The notes beneath the pieces are model-generated. The model did not search any database and was not told the DNA's origin. It worked only from the letters and a program-made list of their open reading frames with translations. Of a DNA stretch of 6,107 nt, positions 5,704 to 6,107 are shown piece after piece. A program made the translations under genes and the position numbers. Origin of the DNA: Aquabacter sp. (GTDB lineage: Bacteria; Pseudomonadota; Alphaproteobacteria; Rhizobiales; Xanthobacteraceae); assembly GCA_030147645.1 (NCBI GenBank), contig JASBUY010000077.1, positions 1 through 6,107 on the forward strand, written 5' to 3'. Position 1 is the first letter of the stretch, and the number at the start of each line of letters is the position of its first letter.

Positions 5704-6107
5704 TCACGCGACGCCGGGCTGCGCCCGCGCCAGCGCGCGGAAGGCATCGCCCCGCGCCTCGAAATTGGCGAACTGGTCGAAGGAGGCGCAGGCCGGGGAG
5801 AGCAGCACCACGGGCTCGGCGGCCTCGCACAGCGCCGCATCGCGCGCCGCCGCCGCCACCGCCTGGTCCAGCGTGCCGCTCACCTCATGGGGCACGCCGT
5901 CAAGGCTTGCCGCGAAGCTCTCCGCCGCCTCGCCGATGAGATAGGCCTTGCGCACCCGCCCGAACAAGGGCGCGAGCGGCGCGATGCCGCCGGCCTTGGC
6001 CTTGCCTCCGGCGATCCAGAATATGTCCGGGAACGTGAGCAGCGCCCGCTCGGTGGCATCGGCATTGGTGGCCTTGCTGTCATTCACGAACAGCACGCGC
6101 CCCGCGC
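5704..6107 (-). CDS. murD: UDP-N-acetylmuramoyl-L-alanine:D-glutamate ligase, C-terminal part (partial)
   Basis: MurD adds D-glutamate to UDP-MurNAc-L-Ala using ATP, a cytoplasmic step in peptidoglycan precursor synthesis. Only the last ~134 codons are present, and the 5' part lies beyond the right edge. The reading frame is open to the edge, so the GTG at 6094-6096 (Val in GRVLFVNDSK) is an internal codon and not a start. Seen are VNDSKATNADA, whose Lys contacts the D-Glu substrate in characterised MurD, the IAGGKAKAGG segment, YLIGEAAESFA, and the terminal signature LLSPACASFDQFANFEARGDAF. These define the ligase C-terminal domain and distinguish MurD from MurC, MurE and MurF. The stop at 5704-5706 is 4 bp from the stop of the opposing secreted-protein gene. 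No terminator hairpin fits between them. Confidence 0.95.
   Translation of the reverse strand, partial: AGRVLFVNDSKATNADATERALLTFPDIFWIAGGKAKAGGIAPLAPLFGRVRKAYLIGEAAESFAASLDGVPHEVSGTLDQAVAAAARDAALCEAAEPVVLLSPACASFDQFANFEARGDAFRALARAQPGVA

Noticed and set aside
6094..6096. GTG as a start codon for a 130-residue protein
   Set aside because: The frame continues upstream to the window edge and the sequence around it is the interior of MurD, so it is an internal Val codon.

Overview
The window is high-GC chromosomal DNA with closely spaced genes. It looks like an alphaproteobacterium, most likely Hyphomicrobiales/Rhizobiales of the Xanthobacter/Azorhizobium/Ancylobacter kind. That placement is an inference from composition, GTG starts, protein flavour and the pairing of a TIGR01459-type HAD protein with RibF. 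No single marker gene fixes it. I see no rRNA, tRNA, CRISPR array, insertion sequence or phage gene.

Left part (1-2738). A minus-strand class I/II PLP aminotransferase (DapC-like) ends at 43. Ten bases downstream, behind a perfect AGGAGG, a further minus-strand gene starts and leaves the window. Divergent from the aminotransferase is a secreted serine hydrolase of the class C beta-lactamase/EstB fold (1430-2698). The spacer between the two holds a near-perfect 16-bp dyad that could be a shared operator. The hydrolase converges on ribF, and a perfect 11-bp GC hairpin sits between them.

Middle (2739-4722). On the minus strand lie a HAD class IIA-like protein (TIGR01459 type) and, downstream of it, ribF, which encodes the bifunctional riboflavin kinase/FAD synthetase. 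They are separated by 127 bp containing a small hairpin and a promoter-like TTGACGC. The HAD protein has Trp where the second motif I Asp normally sits. This is the most interesting biochemical detail in the window.

Right part (4723-6107). Divergent from the HAD gene is a secreted protein of unknown function (4941-5699) with a clear signal peptide and two cysteines. It runs tail to tail, 4 bp apart, into the C-terminal end of murD (peptidoglycan precursor synthesis), which enters from beyond the right edge. Because murD is followed by an opposing gene, ftsW is not directly downstream here, so the usual dcw order is interrupted at this point.

Taken together the genes cover housekeeping metabolism (flavin cofactors, cell-wall precursor, probable lysine/diaminopimelate-type transamination) plus two exported proteins. 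I found no convincing new multi-gene system.
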